Below the pieces are notes generated by a model. That model saw only the letters and a list, made by a program, of their open reading frames with translations, searched no databases and was not told the origin of the DNA. Shown here piece by piece: positions 31,826 through 40,330 of a DNA stretch of 64,000 nt. How positions within the stretch are numbered: position 1 is the stretch's first letter; each line of letters opens with the position of its first letter. Source of the DNA: Myxococcales bacterium (GTDB taxonomy: Bacteria; Myxococcota_A; Bradymonadia; UBA7976; UBA1532). Made by a program: the position numbers and the translations under genes. Where the stretch lies: positions 1-64,000 of the forward strand of contig JACKDL010000026.1 of the NCBI GenBank assembly GCA_020633555.1. Reading direction: 5' to 3'.

Positions 31826-33421
31826 ATGCCCGCGCCCCTGTCCGAGCTGACCTGGGACCACAGCTACCGCCGGGATCTGCCCGCCGATCCCGAGCCCCGC
31901 AACTACGTGCGCCAGGTCACCGGCGCGGCCTGGTCGGCGGTCAGCCCGACGCGGGTCCGCGCGCCCCGGCTGCTGGCCTGGGCCCCGCAGGTGGCCGAGC
32001 TGCTGGGGATCGCCCCGGGGCACGACCCGCAGGCCCTGGCCCAGGTGCTGGCGGGCAACACGCTGGCCGAGGGCATGGCCCCCTTCGCGGCGGTGTACGC
32101 CGGCCACCAGTTCGGCCACTTCGCCGGCCAGCTCGGCGACGGGCGGGCCATCACCCTGGGCGAGGTGCTCAACCCGGAAGGCGAGCGCTGGGAGCTGCAG
32201 CTCAAGGGCGCGGGCCCCACGCCCTACTCCCGCACCGCCGACGGGCGGGCCGTGCTGCGCTCCAGCGTACGCGAGTTCCTGTGCAGCGAGGCCATGCACC
32301 ACCTGGGGGTGCCCACCACCCGGGCGCTGAGCCTGGTGGGCACGGGCGAACCGGTCGTGCGGGACATGCTGTATTCGGGCGATCCGCGCCCTGAGCCCGG
32401 CGCAGTGGTTTGCCGGGTGGCGCCTTCCTTCATTCGTTTCGGGCACTTCGAGAACTTCGCCTGGCGGAGGGACGGCGACAACCTGCGCCGGCTGGCCGAA
32501 CATGTATTGTGCCGACACTACCCAGGGCTGGGGGAGCCAGCGCCCGACACAATCCTGGCCATGCTCACCGAGATCGCTCAGCGCACCGCCCGCCTCATGG
32601 CCGAGTGGCAGCGGGTGGGCTTCGTGCACGGGGTGATGAACACCGACAACCTGTCGATCCTGGGCGTGACCATCGACTACGGCCCCTACGGCTGGCTCGA
32701 GGGCTACGACCCCGACTGGACGCCCAACACCACCGACGCCCAGAGCGGGCGCTACCGCTACGGGCACCAGCCCGGGGTGGGGCTGTGGAACGTGGCCCGC
32801 CTGGCCGAGGCCTTCCACCCGCTGATCCAGGACGAGCCCGCCCTGAACGGCGTGCTGGACGCCTACCGCGAGGCCTTCGCCGCCGCGCAGGACGCCGGCT
32901 TCGCCGCCAAGCTGGGGCTGGGCGCCTGGCGCGGCGAGGACGAGGCCCTGGTGGGCGACTTGCTCGACCGGCTGCGGGACGCCGAGACCGACATGCCGAT
33001 CTTCTACCGGCTGCTCAGCGGGCTGGACGTCGCCGGGCCGGCCGGGGCTCGCAGCGACGCGGACTGGGTGGCGGCCATCACGCCCGCCTTCTACGACGCC
33101 GACGGGGTAGACAGCGAGCAGCGCGCGGCCTGGGCCGCCTGGCTGCGCCGCTGGGCCGAGCGGGTGCGCGGCGGTGCTCCGGACGCGGAGCGGCAGGCGG
33201 CCATGAAGCGGGCCAACCCGAAGTACGTGCTGCGCAACTGGATGGCGCAGCAGGCCATCGACGCCGCCGAGCAGGGGGACCTGGCCGAGCTGCACCGCCT
33301 GTTCGAGCTGCTGCAGCGCCCCTACGCCGAGCAGCCCGAGCACGAGGTCGCCTACTTCCAGCGGCGCCCCGAGTGGGCGCGGCACAAGCCGGGCTGCTCC
33401 ATGCTGAGCTGCTCGAGCTGA
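31826..33421 (+). CDS. selO: SelO/YdiU protein adenylyltransferase (AMPylator)
   Basis: A 531-residue pseudokinase-fold enzyme that transfers AMP from ATP to Ser, Thr or Tyr residues in redox-related proteins. Family blocks appear in order: YAGHQFGHFAGQLGDGRAI, LQLKGAGPTPYSRTADGRA, SSVREFLCSEAMHHLG, VAPSFIRFGHFENF, HGVMNTDNLSILGVTIDYG and NPKYVLRNWMAQQAI. The C-terminus is MLSCSS, with Cys where eukaryotic SelO has selenocysteine. The start is the ATG at 31826 in GCCATG. It is divergent from the MAPEG gene. Confidence 0.95.
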   Translation: MPAPLSELTWDHSYRRDLPADPEPRNYVRQVTGAAWSAVSPTRVRAPRLLAWAPQVAELLGIAPGHDPQALAQVLAGNTLAEGMAPFAAVYAGHQFGHFAGQLGDGRAITLGEVLNPEGERWELQLKGAGPTPYSRTADGRAVLRSSVREFLCSEAMHHLGVPTTRALSLVGTGEPVVRDMLYSGDPRPEPGAVVCRVAPSFIRFGHFENFAWRRDGDNLRRLAEHVLCRHYPGLGEPAPDTILAMLTEIAQRTARLMAEWQRVGFVHGVMNTDNLSILGVTIDYGPYGWLEGYDPDWTPNTTDAQSGRYRYGHQPGVGLWNVARLAEAFHPLIQDEPALNGVLDAYREAFAAAQDAGFAAKLGLGAWRGEDEALVGDLLDRLRDAETDMPIFYRLLSGLDVAGPAGARSDADWVAAITPAFYDADGVDSEQRAAWAAWLRRWAERVRGGAPDAERQAAMKRANPKYVLRNWMAQQAIDAAEQGDLAELHRLFELLQRPYAEQPEHEVAYFQRRPEWARHKPGCSMLSCSS

Positions 33422-33458
33422 CTGGGGCCCGCGGCGAGGGCGTCCCCGACGGCGAAGG

Positions 33459-34577
33459 TCAGCGCGGCTCGACGGCCTCGGCGGTGCAGCCGGCGGGCGC
33501 CGTGCGGGGGTGGCAGGCGGGGGATCCATCGGGCAGGGCGGTGACGTAGCCCGAGTCGTCCTGCGGCACCAGGAAGTCGGTGGCCAGGTGATGCGGCGCC
33601 GTCTCGACGGCCGTGTCCAGCTCGGCCTGCCGCTCGGCCTGGGGCGTGCCGCGGCCGTTGACGTTCGACGTCACCAGGAAGCCGGCGTCCACGGTGGCCT
33701 GGATGCGCGCGCGGTCCCCCACGGGGTCGTCCAGCTTGAAGGTGGCGGCGAAGGGCTGGCCCGGGTCGTCGGCGCGCACGAACAGCAGCCGCTCTTGCAG
33801 GGCGGGCGCGCCCTCCAGGTAGGCGTCGCGGTGGTCGCCGCCGTCCAGCAGCGTCACCAGCAGCCGCCCCCGGGTCTGCGCCAGCGGCGGCCAGCCGTCA
33901 GCCGCCAGCGCCGTGGGCAGGTCGGGGTGCGCGCCGCGCACGTCGTCGGGGCTCAGCAGGTGTTCGCGGGGCCAGACGGCGGCCAGCTCGGCCTCGATCT
34001 GGTCGTAGCGGCCGGCCAACGTGTCATAGTCGGGGTTGATGCGATCCAGCTCGTCGTCCTTGAGCTCCAGCCAGATCACCAGCGGTACGTGGCAGGGGTG
34101 GGCCCGCGACCACGCGGCCAGCTCGGCCAGACAGTCCGTCCAGCGGTCACACACGCTGGCGTCATCCAGCACGGGCAGGTGGAACACAACCAGGCCGCGC
34201 TCCTTGTGCCAGTGCAGGTCGAGCTCGAGCTGGCGCACGCCCCGATCGAGCTGCTCACCCAGGAGCGGGTGGCTGTAGTCGTGCCGGGGATCGGCCACCA
34301 CCTCGTCGCGCACGTGGTAGCTGTTGTGCGTGCCCAGGCTGAACACATGGGCGAGCGACAGGGTGTCATCCAGCGGACCCGGCGTGGGGCAGGTCGGCCA
34401 CGGATCCTCGCCGGCCATGTCGGGCGACCCCAGGTCGCCCGAGTCGGCCATGTTGGCCATGTCCATGTCGGCCGTCGCCATGTCGGCCGGTGCGGCATCC
34501 GTCTGTTCCGACGGCGCGTCATCACAGCCCAGGGCGACACCCAGGGCACAGGCGAGCAGCGACGTTTGAAGGCGCAT
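33459..34577 (-). CDS. Ca2+-dependent PI-PLC-like phosphodiesterase lipoprotein
   Basis: A 372-residue lipoprotein (MRLQTSLLACALGVALGC, lipobox ALGC) with an Asp/Met-rich linker (ADMATADMDMANMADSGD). The domain resembles the PI-PLC TIM barrel of the calcium-dependent bacterial type: SLGTHNSYHVRDEV with the first catalytic His, QLELDLHWHKERGLVVFHL, IWLELKDDELDR and LLVTLLDGGDH. It should cleave phosphoinositide or similar phosphodiesters at the cell surface. Its start is 7 bases after the GST stop, so the two are probably one operon. Confidence 0.82.
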   Translation of the reverse strand: MRLQTSLLACALGVALGCDDAPSEQTDAAPADMATADMDMANMADSGDLGSPDMAGEDPWPTCPTPGPLDDTLSLAHVFSLGTHNSYHVRDEVVADPRHDYSHPLLGEQLDRGVRQLELDLHWHKERGLVVFHLPVLDDASVCDRWTDCLAELAAWSRAHPCHVPLVIWLELKDDELDRINPDYDTLAGRYDQIEAELAAVWPREHLLSPDDVRGAHPDLPTALAADGWPPLAQTRGRLLVTLLDGGDHRDAYLEGAPALQERLLFVRADDPGQPFAATFKLDDPVGDRARIQATVDAGFLVTSNVNGRGTPQAERQAELDTAVETAPHHLATDFLVPQDDSGYVTALPDGSPACHPRTAPAGCTAEAVEPR

Positions 34578-34584
34578 CCTCACC

Positions 34585-35217
34585 TCACCCTCGGGCGGGC
34601 GGCTCGGTGGCCTGCCAGGCGGGCAGGGCCTGCACGCGGGCCAGCCAGGCCTCCAGGTGGGGGCGGTCATCCAGGGGCAGCTTGGCGGGCTCGCGGTACA
34701 TGAAGGGCGCGACGGTGGCGAAGTCGGCCAGGGTCACGGCATCACCCACCAGCCAGTCTCGACCGGCCAGGTGGCTCTCCAGCACCGCGGTGTGTTGGCG
34801 GAAGAACCGCTCGCTCTGGGCCACCCGGTCGGGATCCGGCCCGCCCTGGCCATACAGCGCCTTCAGGAAGTTCTCGAAGGTCAGCCCGGCCACGGCGGGG
34901 CTCAGGTGGTTGGCCATCCAGAACAGCCAGCGGTGCACCTGGGCCCGCGCGCCTCGATCGGTGGGGTACACCGCTTCGCCGGCGGCGCCCGCCGCCTCGG
35001 CCAGGTAGATGAGGATGGCGTTGGACTCGGGCAGCACCACGTCGCCGTCCACCAGCACGGGCACGGCGCCTGCGGGGTTCAGCGCCAGGAAGGTGGGGTC
35101 CCGCTGGGCGCCCTTGCCCAGGTTCACGAACACCGGCTCCACGGTCAGGCCCAGGTGGTGGGCCAGCATCATGGGCTTGCGGGCGTTGGACGACATGGGG
35201 TGGTGGTACAGCTTCAT
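34585..35217 (-). CDS. Glutathione S-transferase family protein
   Basis: A 210-residue cytosolic GST. The N-terminal thioredoxin-like domain reads MKLYHHPMSSNARKPMMLAH, with NPAGAVPVLVDGD carrying the cis-Pro and LPESNAILIYLAE the Glu-Ser glutathione site. The all-helical C-terminal domain ends with VTLADFATVAPFMYREPAKL, the GST hydrophobic core motif. The likely catalytic residue is a Ser in the SSNARK region, as in theta/nu-like enzymes. It leads the two-gene unit with the PI-PLC-like lipoprotein. Confidence 0.93.
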   Translation of the reverse strand: MKLYHHPMSSNARKPMMLAHHLGLTVEPVFVNLGKGAQRDPTFLALNPAGAVPVLVDGDVVLPESNAILIYLAEAAGAAGEAVYPTDRGARAQVHRWLFWMANHLSPAVAGLTFENFLKALYGQGGPDPDRVAQSERFFRQHTAVLESHLAGRDWLVGDAVTLADFATVAPFMYREPAKLPLDDRPHLEAWLARVQALPAWQATEPPARG

Positions 35218-35326
35218 TGGGGCCTCGCTGGCGGTGTGTGCGCACGCTGCCCGTGGGCGCTCGGCCCGTCAACCGACCTTGTGGCGCCCCCCCCGGCGTG
35301 CCAGGGTCGGCCCCAGGAGGTGCCCC

Positions 35327-36049
35327 ATGTTCGGCCTGATCGTGGCGCTGGCTGTCACCCCCGCCGCCCCCACCCCCGGCCCCACCGATGTGGTGGTCTA
35401 CCACGACCTGCTCGTGGCCTGTCACCGACCCACCGTGGGCTGGTTCACCGGCCCGGCCTGCGAGGCGGCCGCCCTGGGCGGCACGCTGCGCAAACAGGGG
35501 GTGGGCGAGCGCAAGCTGGCCATGAAGGCCACCGACGCGAGCTGTGGGGGCACCGAGGGCTACCGGGCGCTGGGCAGCGGCCACAGCGACGGGCTGTGGA
35601 GCACCCGCGCGCAGGCGCCGGCCATCACGCCGCTGCCCACCGCGCTGAAGGCCGGCGATCGCAAGGCGCTGCGGGCGCTGTTGGCGGCCGACTTCGCTGA
35701 GCACGCCGCGGCCTGGCGCACCTGGGTCGAAGAGAAGGACGCCGTGGCCATGGATCCCACCGCTTTCAAGGTGGTGGCGGCGGCCCGGGTGGGGGACGCC
35801 CGCTACCTGAGCCTCCAGGGCATGACCCGTGAGTTCCGGGCGCTCGTGCGGCTGGGCAAGGCGGGTGGGGCGGTCCTGGCCCGCGACGCCTACGGGCCGG
35901 TGACCCTGGCCGCGGCGCTGGACGCGGACGGCGACGGCGAGCCCGAGCTCTGGGTGGCCGAGGGCGGCGAGACCGAGCGCAGCTACACGCTGCTGCGCTT
36001 CATCGACGGGCGGCCGAGCCCCATCGCCAGCCTGGGCTGCGGCGACTGA
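35327..36049 (+). CDS. Secreted protein of unknown function
   Basis: A 240-residue protein; AGGAGG precedes the ATG at 35327. A short hydrophobic N-terminus (MFGLIVALAVTPAAPTPG) may be a signal peptide. Four Cys lie in the mature part (LVACHRP, GPACEAA, ASCGGTE and the terminal LGCGD). The middle is helical (GDRKALRALLAADFAEHAAA) and the C-terminal part carries an Asp-rich turn (LDADGDGEPELWVAEGGE), as in VCBS or FG-GAP repeats. I do not recognise a family. Confidence 0.65.
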   Translation: MFGLIVALAVTPAAPTPGPTDVVVYHDLLVACHRPTVGWFTGPACEAAALGGTLRKQGVGERKLAMKATDASCGGTEGYRALGSGHSDGLWSTRAQAPAITPLPTALKAGDRKALRALLAADFAEHAAAWRTWVEEKDAVAMDPTAFKVVAAARVGDARYLSLQGMTREFRALVRLGKAGGAVLARDAYGPVTLAAALDADGDGEPELWVAEGGETERSYTLLRFIDGRPSPIASLGCGD

Positions 36050-36085
36050 CGCCGCGCCCTTCTCCCGGTTGTGTCGCGGCCCGGC

Positions 36086-37270
36086 TCAGCCCCCCACGGG
36101 CTCCAGCCGCACGGCGATGACGCAGTCGCTCTGCCCCTCGGCCCGCAGGATGACCTCGACCTGGCCGCCCAGCCGCCGCCGGCCCCAGGTGTCTTCGGTC
36201 ACGTCGCGATCGCTGCGCTGGCTGATCCGCCGCCCCTCACCGTTCACCAGGAACAGCGCCCCTGCGGGGTTGCGATTCTCGGTGTGTCGGCTGCGGATGA
36301 CGATGTCGTAGTCGGCCGCCACGACGTCGTCGAAGCGGAAGATGGCGTCGCCCACCCGGTTGCCGCCGGCCCGGTAGAGGCCCTCGCAGTCGGTGGGTAC
36401 GTGTTCGTCGCCGGCCGCGGTGAAGGCGTAGGCCCGGGCGGGGTTGTTCTCGCAGCCCACCACCCAGGTGCGGCGGTTCGTGTACTCGGCCCGGGGGTAG
36501 CGGATCTCACGGACCACGGCGTCCGGCGGGGGCGGCGGGGGCGCCGCCTGGCACTCGGCCACCCGGGCCCGCACGGTGAGCTGCACGTTGGCGATGCCGA
36601 AGTAGCTGCGGTCCAGCGGGCCGGGACCGAACTCGATGCGGTTGGTGCCCGCCACCACGTCGCCGGTCACGTCCACCGCGCCGGTGCCCGCGGCGTTGTC
36701 CCAGGCCAGATCGGCCGGCAGGTCATACGGGCCCTGGCCGTTCACGTAGATGCGCCCCTCCTCGCCCGGGTGATCCGCGTCGTGGCTGTCGAAGCGCAGG
36801 ATGGCCTCGTCGATCAGCGCCGGATCGGGCAAGCCGTCCACCCGGAAGGTCAGCCGCTCCGGCGAGGCGGGCCCCACGTCGATCTCCACCCGGGCGGCGC
36901 CGAAGGTCACCGATCGGTACTGGCAGTCCCGGGCGGCGGGCAGGGGATCCATGTCGGGCGGGGGCGGCGCCAGATCGGGCGGGGGCGGTGCCAGGTCGGG
37001 CGGGGGCGGTGCCAGGTCGGGCGCGGGGCCCTCATCGGGGGGCACGCCGCGGTCCTCGGGCAAGCCGCCGCCATCGGGGTCCGGCGCGGGGCCCCGGTCG
37101 GCCTCGCCGCCCACCCCACGGTCCATGCCCGAGCCGCCATCCAGGGTGCCGGCCTCGGCCGGCCCGGCGTCTGCCGCGGGGCCGTTGAGATCCAGGGTGG
37201 CGCCGGTGCAGGCCACCAGCATCGCGGCGAGCGCCGCCAGGGCGACGTACCGCGTGGCCGTGCGTGCCAT
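36086..37270 (-). CDS. Lipoprotein with Pro-rich repeat linker and beta domains
   Basis: A 394-residue lipoprotein from the ATG at 37270 (MARTATRYVALAALAAMLVA, C), with GAGG upstream. A linker with many Asp, Gly and Pro residues includes three PDLAPPPP units. Two beta-rich segments follow: TFGAARVEIDVGPASPERLT to QLTVRARVAEC, and a second (RVGDAIFRFDDVVAADYDIV) that reads like a carbohydrate-binding or jelly-roll fold. Paired cysteines include AEC, VVGCEN, TDCEG and SDCVIAV. There is no enzyme motif. It is divergent from the GH13 gene. Confidence 0.68.
   Translation of the reverse strand: MARTATRYVALAALAAMLVACTGATLDLNGPAADAGPAEAGTLDGGSGMDRGVGGEADRGPAPDPDGGGLPEDRGVPPDEGPAPDLAPPPPDLAPPPPDLAPPPPDMDPLPAARDCQYRSVTFGAARVEIDVGPASPERLTFRVDGLPDPALIDEAILRFDSHDADHPGEEGRIYVNGQGPYDLPADLAWDNAAGTGAVDVTGDVVAGTNRIEFGPGPLDRSYFGIANVQLTVRARVAECQAAPPPPPPDAVVREIRYPRAEYTNRRTWVVGCENNPARAYAFTAAGDEHVPTDCEGLYRAGGNRVGDAIFRFDDVVAADYDIVIRSRHTENRNPAGALFLVNGEGRRISQRSDRDVTEDTWGRRRLGGQVEVILRAEGQSDCVIAVRLEPVGG
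36952..37023 (-). repeat. Three tandem 24-base units encoding PDLAPPPP
   Basis: Three nearly identical 24-base units lie in the linker of the lipoprotein at 36086-37270. The first differs from the others by isolated substitutions. Each encodes PDLAPPPP (the last, PDMDP-type, is imperfect). Such in-frame units can change copy number by slippage without breaking the gene. Confidence 0.65.
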
Positions 37271-37400
37271 GGGAACCTCCTCGAGTCGCAGACACCCCAT
37301 GGTGGCCTTTTGGGCGGCTCGGGGCCAGCGCACGGGCGCTGGTACGGAATATGCTGCCCGACGGGCCCAGGGCCCCGCGCCGGGGCCACCAGGAGCCGCC

Positions 37401-39548
37401 ATGTTCGCCCGCCGTACGCCCCACGCCCTGCTGTGCTTGAGCCTTGGCCTGTTCGCCTGCGACGGCGGGGGTGGCGGGCCGAGTCACCAGGGGCCAGCCG
37501 AGGCGTCACCGGCCCAGTGCCCGGGCCCCGACTGCCCCGGCTGCCCGGGTCCCGCCTGCGGCCCGCAGAGCCCGGCGCCCGCCAAGGCCGACGGCAGCCG
37601 ACCCGAGCTGGCCCACCCGGCGGCCGTCGAGTGGATCCTGTACGAGCTGCAGGCCCGCTCGGCCAACGCCTGCCACCTGGACCTGGGCGAGCCCTGGCAG
37701 CGCGAGGCCTGCGCGCAGAAGTGGGCGCCCGCCGTGCGCTACCACGCCAGCGAGGGCACCTGCGCCGAGCTGGACGACCTGGAGGCCATCAAGCTGGGCA
37801 CCCTGGACGACGTGCTGGCGGACACCGACGACCCCCGCGCCGGCATCACCCTGCGCTACATCGACGAGCGGGTGGGCGCCAACGCCCTGTGGCTCATGCC
37901 GGTGTTCCCCAACAACGATCGCGAGGCGCTGCCGCACCCCTGCGACAACCTGGGCTCGCCCTACGCCGTCACCGACTACTGGCACGTGCGGCCCAGCCTG
38001 TCGCGGGCCTGCGTGGCCCTGGGGCAGGACGAGTACAGCCTGGACGGGGACCCCGAGCCGGACGCCCCGTGCTTCGGCGACGACGCGCTGCAGCAGGTCA
38101 TCGACGCCGCCCACGCCCGGGGCATGAAGGTGATGCTGGACGTGGCCTTCAACCACTTCGGCCACGGCTACCGGATGTACGACGACCTGCGCGGCGTGCA
38201 GGTGCGCGACCGGCTGGACGCGGGGGAGGGCCTGGACCTGCTCTGGGACTTCGAGGCCACCCACGACGACGCCCTGCTGCACCCCGGGCCCACCGACGAC
38301 CTGGCCGATCTGGCCACGCTGCCCCCCCACGCCGCCGAGGATCTGGCCCTGCTCCAGGCCCGCTGCCCCGATCTGGCCGGGCAGGCCCTGCTGCGGGGCT
38401 TCGCCATGTGGCGCAACGCCCTGGACCACGAGCGGGCGGCCTTCGACTGCGCGGCGGGCAGCCTGGAGCAGGCGCTGCCGGGCTTCTACCTGGCCCAGGA
38501 CCGCTGGTCGCCCGCGCCGACGGCCAGCGATGTGTTCCGCAACGACTGGCGGGACGTGAAGTTCCTGTTCCACCAGGCCACGAACACCGCCCACAGCCAC
38601 AGCTACGTCCGCAACCGCGAGTACCTGGTGCGGGTGCTGAACCACTGGGTGGCCCGGGGGGTCGACGGCTTCCGCTTGGACCACAGCACCGACTTCAACA
38701 ACGGCCTGAGCACCGAGTTCTGGCGCTATGTGTTGGCCAAGGTGAACCACTACGCCGCCCTGCGCGGCCAGGATCGGCCGGTGTACCTGGCCGAGGAGTT
38801 CTTCACCCAGGACGGCATGGCCGATCTGGTGGACATCCTCACCGAGGGCTACGTGACCGACATCACCGCCCGCCGCGGCCAGACCAAGGACGCCGGCCGG
38901 GTGGAGTGGGTGCTGGCCAACGCCGAGCGCTTCAACGGCCGGGCGAATGTCATGGCCGCCCTGGAGACCCACGACGAGCACCGCCTGACCGAGGGCACCG
39001 GCTTCGACGTGTGGACCGGCGCGGGCTTCCACGGGCTGGGCCTCACCGCGCACACCACCCCCATGGTGCTCATGGGACAGCCCCTGGGATCGCACGCGGG
39101 GGTGGGCTTCAAGCGCTCGACCCTGCTCGAGGCGCGCTTCGCCGATCACGACCTTGATCCGCTGGTGGAGTTCTACGGCGCCCTGCACCACGCCCGGCGC
39201 GCCCACGCGAACCGGGCGCTGCGGGCGGCGCCGCGGCACTTCTTGCGCACGGCCGAGGGCAACGTGGATCAGCGGATCTTCGCCCAGGTGAAGTGGTCGG
39301 GCGACGGCAACGTGGTGTTCGTGGTCCACAACCTGTGGCCCGGCGCCGTGCAGCAGCGCTATGTGATCCCCCCCCACATCGCCGACGCCCTCTGGCTGCG
39401 CGCCGGCCGCGACTACCGCTTGGTGGATGTGTTCACCGAGCAGCCCATGGGCGCCTGCCGCGATGGCGGGGCGCTGGCGCAGGATCTGTTCGTGGCGCTG
39501 GCCGCCGACGAGCGGCTGCAGTGGCTGCGGCTGGAGGTCTGCGACTGA
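37401..39548 (+). CDS. Secreted GH13 alpha-amylase-family lipoprotein
   Basis: A 715-residue lipoprotein starting at 37401 (MFARRTPHALLCLSLGLFAC, lipobox LFAC). After a Cys/Pro/Gly linker comes a GH13 TIM barrel: NALWLMPVFPNNDREA, then MKVMLDVAFNHFGHGYR, the nucleophile block GVDGFRLDHSTDFNN, the acid/base block RPVYLAEEFF and the third Asp in METHDE-type text (ALETHDEHRL). A C-terminal beta domain ends LQWLRLEVCD. It should act on alpha-glucans at the cell surface. The exact specificity cannot be read from these motifs. Confidence 0.9.
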   Translation: MFARRTPHALLCLSLGLFACDGGGGGPSHQGPAEASPAQCPGPDCPGCPGPACGPQSPAPAKADGSRPELAHPAAVEWILYELQARSANACHLDLGEPWQREACAQKWAPAVRYHASEGTCAELDDLEAIKLGTLDDVLADTDDPRAGITLRYIDERVGANALWLMPVFPNNDREALPHPCDNLGSPYAVTDYWHVRPSLSRACVALGQDEYSLDGDPEPDAPCFGDDALQQVIDAAHARGMKVMLDVAFNHFGHGYRMYDDLRGVQVRDRLDAGEGLDLLWDFEATHDDALLHPGPTDDLADLATLPPHAAEDLALLQARCPDLAGQALLRGFAMWRNALDHERAAFDCAAGSLEQALPGFYLAQDRWSPAPTASDVFRNDWRDVKFLFHQATNTAHSHSYVRNREYLVRVLNHWVARGVDGFRLDHSTDFNNGLSTEFWRYVLAKVNHYAALRGQDRPVYLAEEFFTQDGMADLVDILTEGYVTDITARRGQTKDAGRVEWVLANAERFNGRANVMAALETHDEHRLTEGTGFDVWTGAGFHGLGLTAHTTPMVLMGQPLGSHAGVGFKRSTLLEARFADHDLDPLVEFYGALHHARRAHANRALRAAPRHFLRTAEGNVDQRIFAQVKWSGDGNVVFVVHNLWPGAVQQRYVIPPHIADALWLRAGRDYRLVDVFTEQPMGACRDGGALAQDLFVALAADERLQWLRLEVCD

Positions 39549-39572
39549 CCGCCCCCAAGGCGGCCCACCCCG

Positions 39573-40157
39573 TCAGGCCGGCTCTTCGTCCAGCAGATCC
39601 AGATCGGCGTACAGATCCTCGAAGCGCAGGCTCACCCCCAGGGTGGGCAGCTCCACCGGGCCCTCGGTGAGGAAGGTCATCTGCCAGCGCCCGTCGGCGG
39701 TGCGCAGGCGGTGCTCCACCTGCTGCCCGTCCTGCGAGATCAGCAGGTACTCCTGCAGGCTGGGCAGGCGCCGGTAGTGGTTGAACTTGCTGCCCTGGTC
39801 GTAGTCGGCGGTGCTGGGGGACAGCACCTCCACGATCAGCGTGGGGTTGATGATCGCCTGGGGGTCGTCCTGGGCCCGCTGGTTCTTGCCGCACACCACC
39901 GCCACGTCGGGGTAGAAGCTGCTGCCCGTGGCGGGCACCCGGATGCGCTGGTCGCCCACGAGCGGGTTGCAGGGCTTGCCGCGCAGGGCGTTGCCCAAGG
40001 CGAGCACGGCGTTGGTCACGATCCGGGCGTGGCGCTGCGTGCCGCCGGACATGGCGTAGATCTCGCCGTTGACGTACTCGCTGCGTTCTGGCGCCTCGGC
40101 CTCCAAGGCCAGGTACTCCTCCAAGGTGTGCTTCACGCGCTCAGCGGCCTGGCCCAC
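39573..40157 (-). CDS. Uma2-family restriction endonuclease-fold protein
   Basis: A 194-residue protein of the DUF820/Uma2 family. The start is a GTG at 40157 with GGAGGTGC five bases upstream. Family text: TLEEYLALEAEAPERSEYVN, then FYPDVAVVCGKNQRAQDD with the PD-type Asp, then NPTLIVEVLSPSTADYDQGS with the E-x-V catalytic element. It has a PD-(D/E)XK nuclease-like core. The family is multicopy in many genomes and its role is uncertain. It is convergent with the GH13 gene, with a small GC hairpin (39549-39563) in the gap. Confidence 0.9.
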   Translation of the reverse strand: MGQAAERVKHTLEEYLALEAEAPERSEYVNGEIYAMSGGTQRHARIVTNAVLALGNALRGKPCNPLVGDQRIRVPATGSSFYPDVAVVCGKNQRAQDDPQAIINPTLIVEVLSPSTADYDQGSKFNHYRRLPSLQEYLLISQDGQQVEHRLRTADGRWQMTFLTEGPVELPTLGVSLRFEDLYADLDLLDEEPA

Positions 40158-40330
40158 GGGGCACCTCCAGCTCGTCGACCTGCGCAGGGTAGCACAAACG
40201 GCGCCGGTCAAGGCTGGCCGCGTCGGCCCGCGCGGCTCGTCAGGTGTGGCCCCGCGACGCGGCGAAGACCTGTCCAGCGCGTCGGCAGGCCGTGATCGTC
40301 TTCTGCGCGCGGCCGGGGCATGATGCCCCC

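Noticed and set aside
31826..33421. Selenocysteine in SelO
   Set aside because: The C-terminus is SCSS and the stop is TGA after the final Ser, with no in-frame internal TGA or visible insertion element.
36952..37023. CRISPR-like or regulatory direct repeats
   Set aside because: The units are contiguous, coding and translate to PDLAPPPP, so they are a protein linker repeat.
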